In this document: positions 22,119 to 35,187 of the stretch, one piece after another
Position numbering within the stretch: the first letter of the stretch is position 1
Layout of the letters: every line of letters starts with the position of its first letter
NCBI GenBank assembly: GCA_032622095.1
Contig: CP136067.1
Span: 49,327,899 to 49,391,898, forward strand
Length of the DNA stretch: 64,000 bases
Source of the DNA: Siphonodentalium dalli
Taxonomy: Eukaryota; Mollusca; Scaphopoda; Gadilida; Siphonodentaliidae
Direction: 5' to 3'
Program-made: the position numbers and the translations under genes
The notes under the pieces: generated by a model
Seen by the model: only the letters and a program-made list of their open reading frames with translations
Databases searched by the model: none
Told to the model about the DNA's origin: nothing

Positions 22119-25100
22119 TCCATTACCTCGTTAAAGAATCGCAGATAATGAGCACACGCTATACATGCCACTGAAAAGATAGATCCAGATTATGCGGTCG
22201 CGATGCGAATGATAAATATAAGGGAATACATTATAACATATAGAGATGTATTCCAGTTCGAAATGTTAAATAATAGCATTAGGGCTCTACAGGTACCAGT
22301 TTTGAAACATGTGAAATGGATTGAGGTACACGGTAAAACTAATAACCACGCGATGACGACGATACTCACAGTGGATTCAAGGCGAGAAGAGCGAATGACT
22401 AAAAAGTCCCAACTTTACTGCTTATAAAGTATGGGACATAATGTTGTTTATTTTGAGAATACGCGAGAAACGATTCGCGATGTTGTATGATAACAAATTG
22501 TAACACATCGGGATCGCGTGGCAGAACGTTGCTCACGGATACGACTGCCTATCACAAGTCGGGGCGTTAAATTTACACAGATAGTGGGAAGAGCAGCGTC
22601 GATGCGCATAACAATGTGTTATATTTCCTGTTCAGAAGTGTTTAGTCACATGTTTGTACAGGCGATAACAGTTTGTGAGTAAAATTCAGCCCATGTACTG
22701 TCAACTATATCTTTTACAACTAATCAACTATGTTAGCAATTTGGTCAGTCGGTGGTTTGTTGAAGATGAATAACGACCAAGGGGCGATCACGAACCTCAC
22801 GAAGGCCCACAAAATATATTAACACTGACACGGCGCTAGTGTTTTTGTTATCTGCTGAAGAAACACCGGGACCTAAGTTTTCTCAATTATATGAATTGAA
22901 CAAATCTGTATCGGGCACATATATTCCGGACAATGTCTGTTACCACCAATGTGATGAGAATTCAACAATCTTATGCGACCTACTAACTTCAATATAATAC
23001 TCTTTAGTCCGACTTCTACGATGAAGAGCAGTGAGGTTATTGAATTGTATCATTTTTCTATTCACAAATTCGTGGAGAGTATATATAAACAGTAAAAAAC
23101 CCAAATGTAAAAGTCAAAACCAAATGTAAAAGTCAATTAGCACATATCAGCGGCGAAAGGGTGGTGTAACATTAAAAAAAAATAGGTACACATTATTAGA
23201 ATATCCTGTTTTGTGTAAACATAATTTTAAACATACCATATTGCAGATAGTTGAAAGTATTGAGTGTCTATAGTTGAATATGCGTTTTCTACTGCAACAA
23301 AATGAAATTGAACTGAGAAGTTAACACGGAGCACCATTTTATTAACTACGTGCACACATCACGTGACATCAGTTGAGCTTGGCTTACCATATTGTGTAAG
23401 TGATTGAATTTCAACCATCAAAGAGTAACTTCGTAATATGTCCCTAGCCTAAGCGCGACTGGCGGCGGTTTCTCGCCCGATAGTGTGAAAGTCTGAGCCC
23501 TTTATTAATCACCGGAACTAACTTATCTGTTTCGTCGTTAACATTATCACTACAATACGTGCAATAAGACATTATATGGTCGTGTAATAGAGGACGAGAC
23601 GGTTAGCTTTTATTAAGTCTCCCCATCCAATTACTTTGACTCCCGTACATGTAAGTGCTTTCAGTGAACACATGTGGTAAATGAGAAGATCACACCACCT
23701 ATTCGACCATACTCGGATATCAACCTACTGTCAGCTACACTATCTATATATATAGATATAGGCAATATATCACCAACACTAATATTGCGGGAATTTGATC
23801 TATTCTGGTGATATTCTCCGATACGTTCATTTATTAGAAATATTTAATAAAACGCGGAAATATTCAGGCAACTAAAAATGTATTGGGCAACTAATTGTTG
23901 CCGCTAAATTCCATCACCTCGCTAAAGAATGTCAGATAATGAGCACACGCTACATGCCACTGATAATATATATTTGATCCAGTTTATGCGGTCGCCATGC
24001 GAATGATAAATGTAAGGGAATACATTATAACTTAAAATATGTGTATCGACATAGAGATGTATTCCCGGTTCGAAATGTTAAATAATAGCATTAAGGCTCT
24101 GCAAGTACCAGTTTTGAAACATGTGAAATGAATTGAGGTACACGGTAAAACTGAGAACCACGCGATGACGAGGATACTCACAATGGGTTCAAGGCTAGAA
24201 GAGCGAATGAATAAAAAGTCCAAACTTTACTGCTTATAAAGTAAGGGACAGAATGTTGTTTATTTTGAGAATACGTGAGAAACGATTCGCGATGTTGTAT
24301 GATAACAAATTGTAACACATCGGGATCGCGTGGCAGAACGTTGCTCACGGATACGGCTGCCTATCACAACTCGGGGCGTTAAAATTACACAGATAGTGGG
24401 AAGAGCAGCGTCGATGCGCATGACAACGTGTTAGATTTCCTGTTCAGAAGTGTTTAGTCGCATGTTTGGAAGTGAGATAACAGTTTGTGAGTGAAATTCA
24501 GCCCAGGAACTGTCAACTATATTGTTTACAACTTATCAACTATGTCAGCAATTTGGTCAGTCGGTGGTTTGCTGAAGATGAATAACGACCAATGGGGGGA
24601 TCACGAACCTCACGAAGGCCCACAAACTATACTAACACTGACACGGCGCTTTTGTTTATCTTCTGAAGAAACATCGGGACCTAACTTTTCTAAATTCTAT
24701 GAATTTAACAGATCTGTCTCGGGCACATATAGTCCGGACAATGTACGTAACGTATGTTACCACCAATGTGATGATAATTCAACAATCTTATGCGACCTAC
24801 TAACTTCAATATGATACTCTTTATTCCGGCCTCCTCGGTGAAGAGCAGTGAGGTTTTTTAATTGTATCTTTTTTCTATTCACAAATTCGTGGAAAGTATA
24901 TATAAACAACAAAAACCCAAATGTAAAAGACAAACCCAAATCTAAAAGTCAATTAGCACATATCAGCGCGGAACGGGTGTTGTAACTTAATAGGTACACA
25001 TTATTAACAGATCCGGTTTTGTGTAGACATAATTTTAAACATACCATATTGTAGATAGTTGAAAGTATTGAGTGTTTATGAATATGCGTTTTCTACTGCA

Positions 25101-25227
25101 ACAAAATGACTGACAAGTTAAGACGGGGCACCATTTTATTAACTACGTGCACATATCACGTGACTTCAGTTGAGCTTGGCTTACCATATTGTGCAAGTGA
25201 TTGAATTTCAACCGACAAAGAGTCACT

Positions 25228-27811
25228 TGTGACAAGTTTGAAGAATTCGTTTCGCTTTTTTTTCAACTCAGGTTTTGCCCCCAAATTATCCGTAGTAATG
25301 GTCACTTCTATACCATTCCAGTGATGTTCGGAAGATCAATATACACGTAGGTCGATAAATACAACAATGCGGACTTTATATGCCAACGGAAGACGTGGAC
25401 CCTATGTCAAGGAGTTCTAGAAATATATATAGGGGCATCCTTTTGCATTATTGTTCAGCAACCGATGGGCAGATTTAGCTGATATTTGGTATGGTGATAG
25501 AACAGCATGGGGGAACAGCTACATGCATAGCGTGGATTTCGTCCACCCATTTTCACCAGAGTTATGGCCCTTTTTTTACTTAGAAAATTAAATTGTTCTC
25601 TTGTTATTTGGGTTTCCAGATGATAGCGTGAGCTTTGGTGGTACGATTGCAAACTTAAATCCCATAGTTTTGTGGACCAGTTATATGAAAATACATGTCA
25701 AGTGCGAAAATGCCACGCGACAGCGTACCTCTTGTATGCACCACGTGACCAGAAAGAGCTTGTATTATCAGATTGAGTAACGCATTGAATTTCATCAGTC
25801 AGCAAAGAGCCATTTCCCATATGGCACCAGCCAATGCAGATGTGACAGTCGGCCTTTTCCGATTGGAGGGTGCAATAAGCCGGTCCTTTAAAGGACAGAT
25901 AATTTTGCCCAGATGCTAAGTGAACAGTCAATATAGTTTAGTTATATGTGTTATTATATTACCACACACATTTGGAATTTATTAGTGTCGAGATCCTTTT
26001 TTCGCCACGCAGATTAGAATGCCCCTACCTGGTCACTAGACCTCGGGTTCCTGTCAGATTAGTCATAAAACAAAAAGTACCTATATATTAGACTTATATA
26101 TAGGTAAGTTTCGCAGAAGTGAAGCAAACGCTCTTTATTTTTTGCCTTATCACCCATAAACTGGCAAGCAATTCTGCTCTTTATTATTCCACCGACATTT
26201 TTTATTTTCGGAAATGGACAGGGGTGTGCGGAAAAGCGAGAACAATTCCACGGTGATTTAAATGGCAACCCAAAATGAACAGTGACAGATTACAATTTAA
26301 TATACATCCGTTATAATTCAAACTATGGACAAACGCCCGTTTTATGAGCATATATAAATACACGATTTGATATCCAATAGTACTTACTATATTGACTGTT
26401 CTGATTGCATATTTTTTGGAGTTTTACTGAGAGTTACAATAAAAACAATCTAAAACGATTATCTCGATCCTGACCATGAAGCGAGGAAACCATACATGCA
26501 TCAATTTAATGGATCTGGTTGAATTCTCCATATAGTTGACGTGAAGGCCACATAAGAACATGAGAATGAGTAATCGTAACTTACCTTGCGCGCCTGTGTA
26601 TGAACCGGGAATATAGAACTCTTGGCTACCATATAGTTGACGTGAAGGCCACATAAGAACATGCGAATGAGTAATCGTAACTTACCTTGCGCGCCTGTGT
26701 ATGAGCCGGGAATATAGAACTCTAGGCTACCGAGTACCACTCGTATTAGCTTACGTTTTGCTGTATATATAGGGTTTCGATTCCTCATAAGGATTTCCCA
26801 AAATGAAGCCGCTTAATGAGATAATGTTGTTTCGGCAATAACAAGGTTTCCTATTTCTGGATCTTTAATAATCCTCTTATGGGAATTAAAATCCTCGGGT
26901 CCTTCGTCAACAAATTCCACAAGCATCACACTTTGACAGTTTGACCAAAACAATATAATTTAGTATTGCTCACTCTTAATGAAATTTCAACACGAGACAT
27001 TGTCTGGTGTTTGATGTACTTAAAACGGAAGGAACATGTACATATTATGTTATTAGATGCAAGTGGCAACAGGACTTCCGGTCGTGGAGAAAATCACACT
27101 CTGGGCTAGACGAGGTCATGGGTTCGAACTTCGAACAAATACTATAAAACTAAAATTATTGTAATGTGGTTGTTACTTTGGAATTACACATTTTATTATA
27201 AAATTATAGCATACAAATTTGTATTACGTAATTAGTAAATTCCAAAGTAACACTCACGTTACAATAATTTTGTTTTTATTATGGTAATCAACTGTATTTC
27301 TACCAATGTATGTCTCTCACTGTTGATTTAGTTTCAAGATACATGACGAAAACTTCATTAACAACATGCCTCCACGAGAAATGATATTCAACAGATCTTC
27401 TGGGACAGTATTGGGCCATGGGTTGAGGGAACTCGCAATGTGCCATTCTCGTCGATAGAGTAGTAACATAAGTTTGACAACAATATTTATTTACAATGTA
27501 GCACGTTATGTGAAACAATATATATTAACAATAATTTAGCGAGCTCTTTACGGCATATACATTTTATAAATAACAATAACAGTATCACAGCTAAGCTTGA
27601 AAACAAAACAAATATCTCACACACCAAGCAGTTCATATATTGCTACCAAAATGACGTTTTTTTGGGGTGGGGGTGTATTAATAAATAGACCTGTGACCCG
27701 TCAAGTACGCTGATCAAATCTTAAACACTTGGTGCACTGGTGTCTGAGAAATAACATGACAACAAATAACAACAAACAACAGAGTAACAACAACTTGATG
27801 ACGACGAACAG
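25228..27811. other. Non-coding stretch downstream of CDC25 copy 3
   Basis: The counterpart of 1890-4600. It holds the 101-bp tandem pair (26528-26729), the MITE-like inverted repeat (27152-27271) and an old dispersed repeat (about 26100-26450). No gene is supported. Confidence 0.6.
27152..27271. mobile_element. MITE-like element, twin of the one at 3939
   Basis: 120 bp with the same inverted ends (AAAATTATTGTAATGTGG / inverse at the right). It was inherited through the segmental duplication rather than by independent insertion, since the flanks match too. Confidence 0.6.
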
Positions 27812-30800
27812 CTAGAATCTCAGCGACCTCTTCCTCTGACCGTTGGACCAGGACTTGGATTTGGCTCGGAAGTGACGTAGCTGAGATGAGTAATCCTGGT
27901 GCAGCATAGGTCGATATGACTGTGGGGTGCAGAGAGTCTGGGAAGAGTAATATATAGCAAATAAGAACACAATAATATTCACAATTTCACGAATTATATG
28001 CAGAAGAAGTACTTGTTCGGGTGCTGAAACACCGTTGCATCGACAGTGGACTACATTTGTTGCAATTACTCTACACATGCGTGTATTAAACGTGAGCTTA
28101 TTGGTACGATGTCTTGTCATCATAGTTCGTTAGGTACAGGTACAGCGTTGAAACGAATTTCGAAAATGTAGTGAAACAAAACGCACCTGTTTGGATTCGA
28201 AGAATTCCTTATACCCGCCATGAAGGATATAGATTTCAGGGTAAAACAGGTTCGGGTAATTCTCTGCGTTCATCTCTCTGTCCTTCTGTCGCAGGTGTCT
28301 GAGCCTAGAAAAAATACATTCAGATATAAACCTTGGCTCACGACATAATCATAGCAATAACATATACATGTAGTGAACTGTATTGCTACGTGTATGCTTA
28401 CATCCGATTACAAAGAACTTAATTAAATAATTAAATAATGCTCCAATTTCTCCTTTTCATTTTCATGTTAAACTTAAAGGGGTACTGTATACTAAATCCG
28501 GCCATATATGGGACCATCTGCTTTTATACAGAATATAAGCATATGATTAATGAATTTGAGCCATGAATTAGTATGAAATAGTATAATGATAATGAATTTA
28601 TGACTCCAGGCATGAATTCATTATCATTACAATTACCCTGTCAAGGAGATAGTCCCATAAATTGCGGGATTTAGTGTACAGTATCCCTTTAAGGTTTGTA
28701 AATTAGCCTGTTCCATTCATATGTTAATACTTTAATAAACTATGGTTTATATAGAATTGATACTTACATTTTTGGACCGCGTTCAGATGAGAACTCGCAG
28801 TGAAAGATGACGATGGTCCGGTGTTTGAGGGGAGCGTCGCCCAGAAACCTCTTCTCGATCATCGCCTGTGTGTGGAGATTCTCCGCATCCTGCAAATAAG
28901 AGGTGACTTAGATACAGATCCTAAGACAATACAAACACTACACAATTCAACCGCAAAATCGGCCGATAGGAAAACTGATCATTATTTTAACACAAATATA
29001 ATTTTTTCCGGTATTGTCGATTGTTGGGTGGCTGAATTTAGATTATTGACACAAACCACCATTAAGGGTCATACCATACATCTCAATTGATATTCTGAGC
29101 GTGTTACAAATTTTATTATTGGACTCATCAACAAAAAAAAAACCATTAAGAAATAAAACTATACGGATATAGATGTACAATATGTAATTTCAACATATAT
29201 ATTGATATTTGTTACGTAATAAAATAATGTTGTCAATCAACATAATGCCAATAAGATCATTTAACTTGGCATGATCCTCATTATTTTACAAAAGAAAGAA
29301 ATCGATTGCTGTGTGAAATTGGCAAATATTAGAACAGAGGTCACGTCGGTGACGCACACGTACCTGGATATGACCACCTTCGTACTCATATGGGTATCGA
29401 CAGTCTACGACCACAAACTCGTCGACGCTGTTGCTGAATCGGCCTGACATCAAATCTTCCAACTGTAAAAAAAAATGAATGACACATTTCACTACCTATA
29501 TTTTATAACTGGAACAAATCTACGATGAAGGTATACGGTATTTGGATATGTTCCGCATAATTGGTGGACTCATCCCATAAGAACACTGGACGTCTGGTGA
29601 AGAATTTCGAGACATGATTGTATACATCATTTATTACACATCTTTCCTAACCTAACTACTTCATTATCTTCACCCATCTATCGCACCCCACTCTTTCTCA
29701 TCCCAACTCGCTTAACTATCCAAACATTTATGAGAAAACATAGAACTATATTAAAATGTTCGTCTTCTTTACCAAGTAGTTGTCTGTATATATATTGACA
29801 CTTGGGGTAACATTTCAAGAGGAAAGAATTTTTATCCCATCATAATTTGAACAGTTTGCTTTTCTATCAGTTTGAATTTCAGATATAGAAGGAAGTCCAG
29901 ATAGTTGGGCACAAAAGCAACATGGGAACATTCATATTACATGTATACCTCAATCAAATACGTGTATTGGAAGTCTCGATTATTGTATACATTAATCATT
30001 TGAAAGCACTCACTGTTTGTGGGGAGATGTACTTAAGATCCTTGTGCCGACCGGAGATGACATGGAGAGTGTGGGTCAGGGTCCCGTCACCAATCAGATC
30101 GTCGCTGGAGGTAATCGAGTTCAGAGCTTCTTTAATTCTCACGTCGTCTTTGGCTGATTTCTCTACCAGGTGGCGTTTGGCTGCTGGTTCGATGATGTCA
30201 CACTTATCAGCGATTTGGCGCTTCAGACAGTTGTCGGAGGATTTGGAACGCCCGAAAAGACATCGAACTGGTCTACGACAGATGGAAAACTGGAAGGGAT
30301 ATATATAGAACAGATATTTACTTGTTTAGATGTTTGTTTTCCCGTGGCTTAAATAAAAAAATTCAACAAATAAAATGTGTGCGTATGATACTGGCAATTG
30401 CGTTTGAAGCATTGCAACGCATATATTCATGCTGAACTGTTTTGGTTTGGGTGGTGCCTGCAGTTGATACATGTATGACCATTTGTATTATGTTCTTTAT
30501 ATATATATTGTGTTCATATATACAATCTTCAGTAATGGAGGATACTTAAAGATATATATTATTGTGGCGTTCTTGGTTTAAGTAATTTATAAATAACAAT
30601 TACGCGTACCTCAGACTTAGTTGGTGTTTCTGATGGGAGAATCGAACAGAAACTACCCTCATGTTCGCTGATGTGTGCAGCAGTTGGTGTCTGGAAAACA
30701 AATTATATTCATTAATGTGGATATAATTAGCCATATCAGTTAACAGTTAAGTCAAGCAACTCAATTACTATTTCCTGTGAGCAGCATTATATGCCTCTTA

Positions 30801-31218
30801 TATTATATATATACAGCATAGACTAATGAAAGAAAATAGTCGAAAATATGCGAATAAAAAACATAACATAATTTGACCATTTATGTGCCATAATAGAAAC
30901 GTATACAGGTTCATTACTGTGGTTGCTTTAACATTTTCACATAAAACGAACTGACGAAATAACTTGTGATCGATTCCTTAATACTGTTCTTAAATAAGCA
31001 CAATGTTTAAACTGAACAATTTTCTCTAAATTACGGATAATAGGTCCTTATAAATGACGTTTGTACGAGTTGGCAATTTCTCCTGCTCTAATCCTGCTTA
31101 CCTCTACGTCTATACCGCTATCTCTGGACGACTCGTCGATGTGAAGCTTGAAGTCACAAGGGCTCAACAGCTGGATTATATCCATGGTATCGTCTATGTC
31201 GAAAGTGATGTTAGGAAT
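27812..31218 (-). CDS. cdc25: CDC25-family dual-specificity phosphatase, seven exons with intact C-terminal part (copy 3)
   Basis: Second apparently intact copy. Minus-strand exons: 31102-31218, 30610-30690, 30014-30289, 29364-29462, 28768-28889, 28187-28304, 27812-27937. Every exon has exactly the length of its partner at 4601-7993, with the same phases and GT-AG sites. The HC(X)5R loop is complete, with the catalytic Cys codon at 28797-28799. Differences from copy 1 are few: the first exon reads [13 protein letters not shown] instead of [13 protein letters not shown] and LHIDE instead of LHVDE; the second starts TPTAAH instead of SPTAAH, either way a Ser/Thr-Pro site. About 3.7 kb upstream of the first recognised exon, the 20-kb transposon separates the gene from the rest of its upstream region. 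If N-terminal exons or enhancers lie beyond 55315, this copy may be altered. Both copies could encode a working catalytic domain. Confidence 0.93.
28474..28692. mobile_element. TTAA-flanked MITE in an intron of CDC25 copy 3
   Basis: The twin of 5263-5476. Left end TTAAAGGGGTACTGTATACT; the right end read inversely begins TTAAAGGGATACTGTACACT. The ~46-bp inverted ends are therefore very similar, and TTAA flanks both sides. It is non-coding. Confidence 0.7.
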
Positions 31219-31439
31219 CTGAAAGAAAAATTGTTTCAATTAATTAATTAATTGAAGCAAAAGAGGAATCATTGACGTCTAACTCGGATATCAACCTATT
31301 CTCAACTACACTATCTATAGATATATGAAATATATCACCAACACTAATATTGCTGGAATTTGATCTATTCTGGTGATATTCTCCGAGACGTTCATTTATT
31401 TGAAATATTTAATAAAACGCGGAAATATTCAGGCAACTA

Positions 31440-32283
31440 AAAAATGTATTATCAATATCAATATATCAAATATAACATGAACGAGCCTCTGGCTCTTTAT
31501 CCCGGATCAGTTAAATATCATACATCAGAAATTAAATTAAATGTCACTGGTCTTCAAAATCATGGTTGTATTTACGGGCATAGCAATATGAGTCTATGCC
31601 TTTCTTGAAATCTTCCAATGACCAACTTTCGACTACGAAATCAGGTAAACTGTTCCAATGAGAAACTACACGATTTGTGAAAAAAATATTTCCGGATATC
31701 CTTTTTGTATTTTGTCCCTTGTAATTTGAGTTTATGTCCTCTGGTCCTTGTGTAGTCAGCGAATACAAAGTAATTACATGGGTCCGTGTTATACATTCCA
31801 TTCAGGTATTTATAAACCTCGATAAGATCGCCCCTAAATCGTCTATATTTCATTGACATTAAGTTGAGTTTTATGAGGCGATCTCGGTAGTTAAGGTGCT
31901 GTATTTCTGTGACCAATTTAGTCGCTCTTCGCTGAACCTTCTCAAGTGCGATACTCTGAATTTTCAAATGTGGGCTCCAAGCTGTGTTGCAGTATTACAA
32001 AACTGGTCTCACCATTGTGGTGTATAAAGAATAAAATGTTGAAATATCCAAGCTCGTGAATGTTCGTTTGATTACTCCGATCATTTGATAAGCTTTGTTG
32101 CGTACTGAATTTACATGTATGTCGAACTTTAGTGTCCTGTCGATGTTCACTCCTAGGTCTTTTTCGTACTCGCTCACCAAGATTTCAGGGTTATCTGCTG
32201 TATCCGTCATATTATATATATTGCAGGGGTTATTATATCCAAAGTGAATAACATGTATTTTTGTCGAATTGGGCAATTCCATC
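31440..32283 (-). mobile_element. Decayed CR1-group LINE 3' fragment (second copy)
   Basis: Same sequence, same insertion point, same in-frame stop after TTMVRPVL and same frameshift as 21290-22118. The two are one insertion copied by duplication. It lies upstream of CDC25 copy 3, next to its first recognised exon. Confidence 0.85.
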
Positions 32284-32397
32284 ACCTCGTTAAAGAATCG
32301 CAGATAATGAGCACACGCTACATGCCACTGAAAAGATAGATCCAGATTATGCGGTCGCGATGCGAATGATAAATATAAGGGAATACATTATAACATA

Positions 32398-32821
32398 ATT
32401 ATAGAGATCTATACCATAAATGCTGTGTTTACAACCGTGCATCTGATTTCCGCGGTAAACCTCTATATACACATGTACATTATAATTGACATTGCTTGCA
32501 GAATTTATGCCTAATTGCTCGCAATCGGCAACACAACTATTTTCACCATCGAAACGTAATTCCATTCACCTGGGCCATTTGAGTGTGAGATAGCAGTTTT
32601 CATACACGCACAATCACCTTACCCTGACTGAAGTTTTTATCTGACAATAGCTAAATTAACTAATCTTCTTTGTTTTATCCATATCACCCATAACTGACTA
32701 TCTCTTGTCTACTATCTCGTCCACAATATTTTATTTTCCGCACGTACTACTACGGTACATGCTATCCGGATGCGTGCGAATTATCATCAAACCACTACAG
32801 TAATGTATAGTTATGTACATT
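32398..32821. repeat. ~425-bp segment transposed into the CDC25 upstream region, flanked by a ~33-bp direct duplication
   Basis: The segment matches 10806-11100 and, better, 55711-56105, i.e. DNA normally several kb further upstream. It is flanked by two copies of GAATGATAAATATAAGGGAATACA(...)ACAT at about 32364-32396 and 32822-32856; other copies of this region have only one. Copy I's own version (10806-11100) lacks about 115 bp that this copy and 55711 retain. Confidence 0.75.
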
Positions 32822-35187
32822 GAATGATAAATATAAGGGAATACATTATAACATATAGAGATGTATTCCAGTTCGAAATGTTAAATAATAGCATTAGGGC
32901 TCTACAAGTACCAGTTTTTAAACATGTGAAATGGATTGAGGTACACGGTAAAACTAATAACCACGCGATGACGACGATACTCACAATGGGTTCAAGGCGA
33001 GAAGAGCGAATGAATAAAAAGTCCAAACTTTACTGCTTATAAAGTAAGGGACAGAATGTTGTTTATTTTGAGAATACGTGAGAAACGATTCGCGATGTTG
33101 TATGATAACAAATTGTAACACATCGGGATCGCGTGGCAGAACGTTGCTCACGGATACGACTCCCTATCACAACTCGGGGCATTAAATTTACACAGATAGT
33201 GGGAAGAGCAGCGTCGATGCGCATAACAATGTGTTATATTTCCTGTTCAGAAGTGTTTAGTCACATGTTTGTACAGGCGATAACAGTTTGTGAGTAAAAT
33301 TCAGCCCATGTACTGTCAACTATATCTTTTACAACTAATCAACTATGTTAGCAATTTGGTAAGTCGGTGGTTTGTTGAAGATGAATAACGACCAAGGGGC
33401 GATCACGAACCTCACGAAGGCCCACAAAATATATTAACACTGACATGGCGCTATTGTTTTTGTTATCTGGTGAAGAAACACCGGGACCTAAGTTTTCTCA
33501 ATTATATGAATTGAACACATCTGTATCGGGCACATATATTTCGGACAATGTCTGTTACCACCAATGTGATGAGAATTCAACAATCTTATGCGACCTACTA
33601 ACTTCAATATAATACTCTTTAGTCCGACCTCTACGACGAAGAGCAGTGAGGTTATTGAATTGTATCATTTTTCTATTCACAAATTCGTGGAGAGTATATA
33701 TAAACAGTAAAAAACCCAAATGTAAAAGTCAAAACCAAATGTAATAGTCAATTAGCACATATCAGCGGCGAAAGGGTGGTGTAACTTTAAAAAAAAATAG
33801 GTACACATTATTAGAATATCCTGTTTTGTGTAAACATAATTTTAAACATACCATATTGCAGATAGTTGAAAGTATTGAGTGTATATAGTTGAATATGCGT
33901 TTTCTACTGCAACAAAATGAAATTGAACTGAGAAGTTAACACGGAGCACCATTTTATTAACTACGTGCACACATCACGTGACATCAGTTGAGCTTGGCTT
34001 ACCATATTGTGTAAGTGATTGAATTTCAACCATCAAAGAGTAACTTCGTGATATGTCCCTAGCCTAAGCGCGACTGGCGGCGTTTTCTCGCCTGATAGTG
34101 TGAAAGTCTGAGCCCTTTATTAATCACCGGAACTAACTTATCTGTTTCGTCGTTAACATTATCACTACAATACGTGCAATAAGACATTATATGGTCGTGT
34201 AATAGAGGACGAGACGGTTAGCTTTTATTAAGTATCCCCATCCAATTACTTTGACTCCCGTACATGTAAGTGCTTTCAGTGAACACATGTGGTAAATGAG
34301 AAGATCACACCACCTATTCGACCATACCGGGCGCTTCGCACCAAACTACTCTCCTCTCCTCTCTCTCTCTCTCCCTCTATCTCTAGAGGACAAAGTCCTT
34401 ACATTGTATGTAACTACATTTATTTGTTGCTATTTTATCTCTTCTCTCAAATGAAACGGAGATGACGCTTTCGAATCTCCATTTTGTCTGCGTCATCTGT
34501 AATGAGGGATGATGTAGGTCGATAAATCTATTGATACCGGGTACATGCTCTGTATAATATGAAAGAACTGGCAATAATAGTCAAACCTGTTTTCCAGTTT
34601 TCACACAGAAGTAAACCAAACGCTATTTATTTTGTCTTATCATCAATAGACTAACTAGCAATAACGTTCTTTATTATTCCACAGACATTTTTTTAATTTC
34701 CGGAACCAGCGCACGGGTGTACGGAAAGCTAGAATAATGCCACGGTGCTTTAAGTGCACGTTGGCCCAAAATGAATAGTGAGAGTTCACAATTTATTATA
34801 CATTTGAAATGCTATGTCAACATATGGAGAAACCACGGATTTAGGGGTGTTTATATGTTTATATCCAACGTTACTTATAGTCTGGTCGGAAAAGCCACAT
34901 TTGTGGAATACTGGAACCCTAGAGGCATTTTTGGGGAAAAGCATGAAACTAAGTTTTCTAGCATAGACTTCCGGTAAAATGGCGGCGAGGTAAAACGTGT
35001 TTGGAACTCCGCGAATTAAAAATGAAATAATAATCTCCTCTTCAAGATTATATCCCCGCAAATAAGCTGAAATTGTAGAAAGATGTACGTAAAGCGATCC
35101 AAATGATTGGCATGTGTTCAAAAAGTACTCAGAAGTGAAAAAAAATACAGTTTCTTCACTACACGGAATAAGGAGACTCAATCAGCG

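Larger units (their letters stand above)
19998..23710 (+). repeat. Partial third copy of the CDC25 unit
   Basis: This stretch corresponds to 6903-9866 of copy I, with a LINE fragment inserted at 21290-22118. Its left edge cuts a CDC25 exon. Its right edge (ATTCGACCAT at 23701-23710) joins abruptly to sequence equivalent to 8053 (ACTCGGATATCAACC), so two copies of the upstream region are fused head to tail here. This is a likely unequal-exchange junction. Confidence 0.85.
23711..34877 (+). repeat. Segmental duplication of the CDC25 region, copy II (left part)
   Basis: Matches 240-10417 of copy I. It continues at 55315 after the 20-kb insertion. Its first ~500 bp resemble the 8053 version of the upstream region, while from about 24370 it resembles the 860-1850 version (for example the GTACGTAACGTATG insertion and GTGTTAGATT). 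The copy is thus a mosaic made by recombination or gene conversion. Confidence 0.88.
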
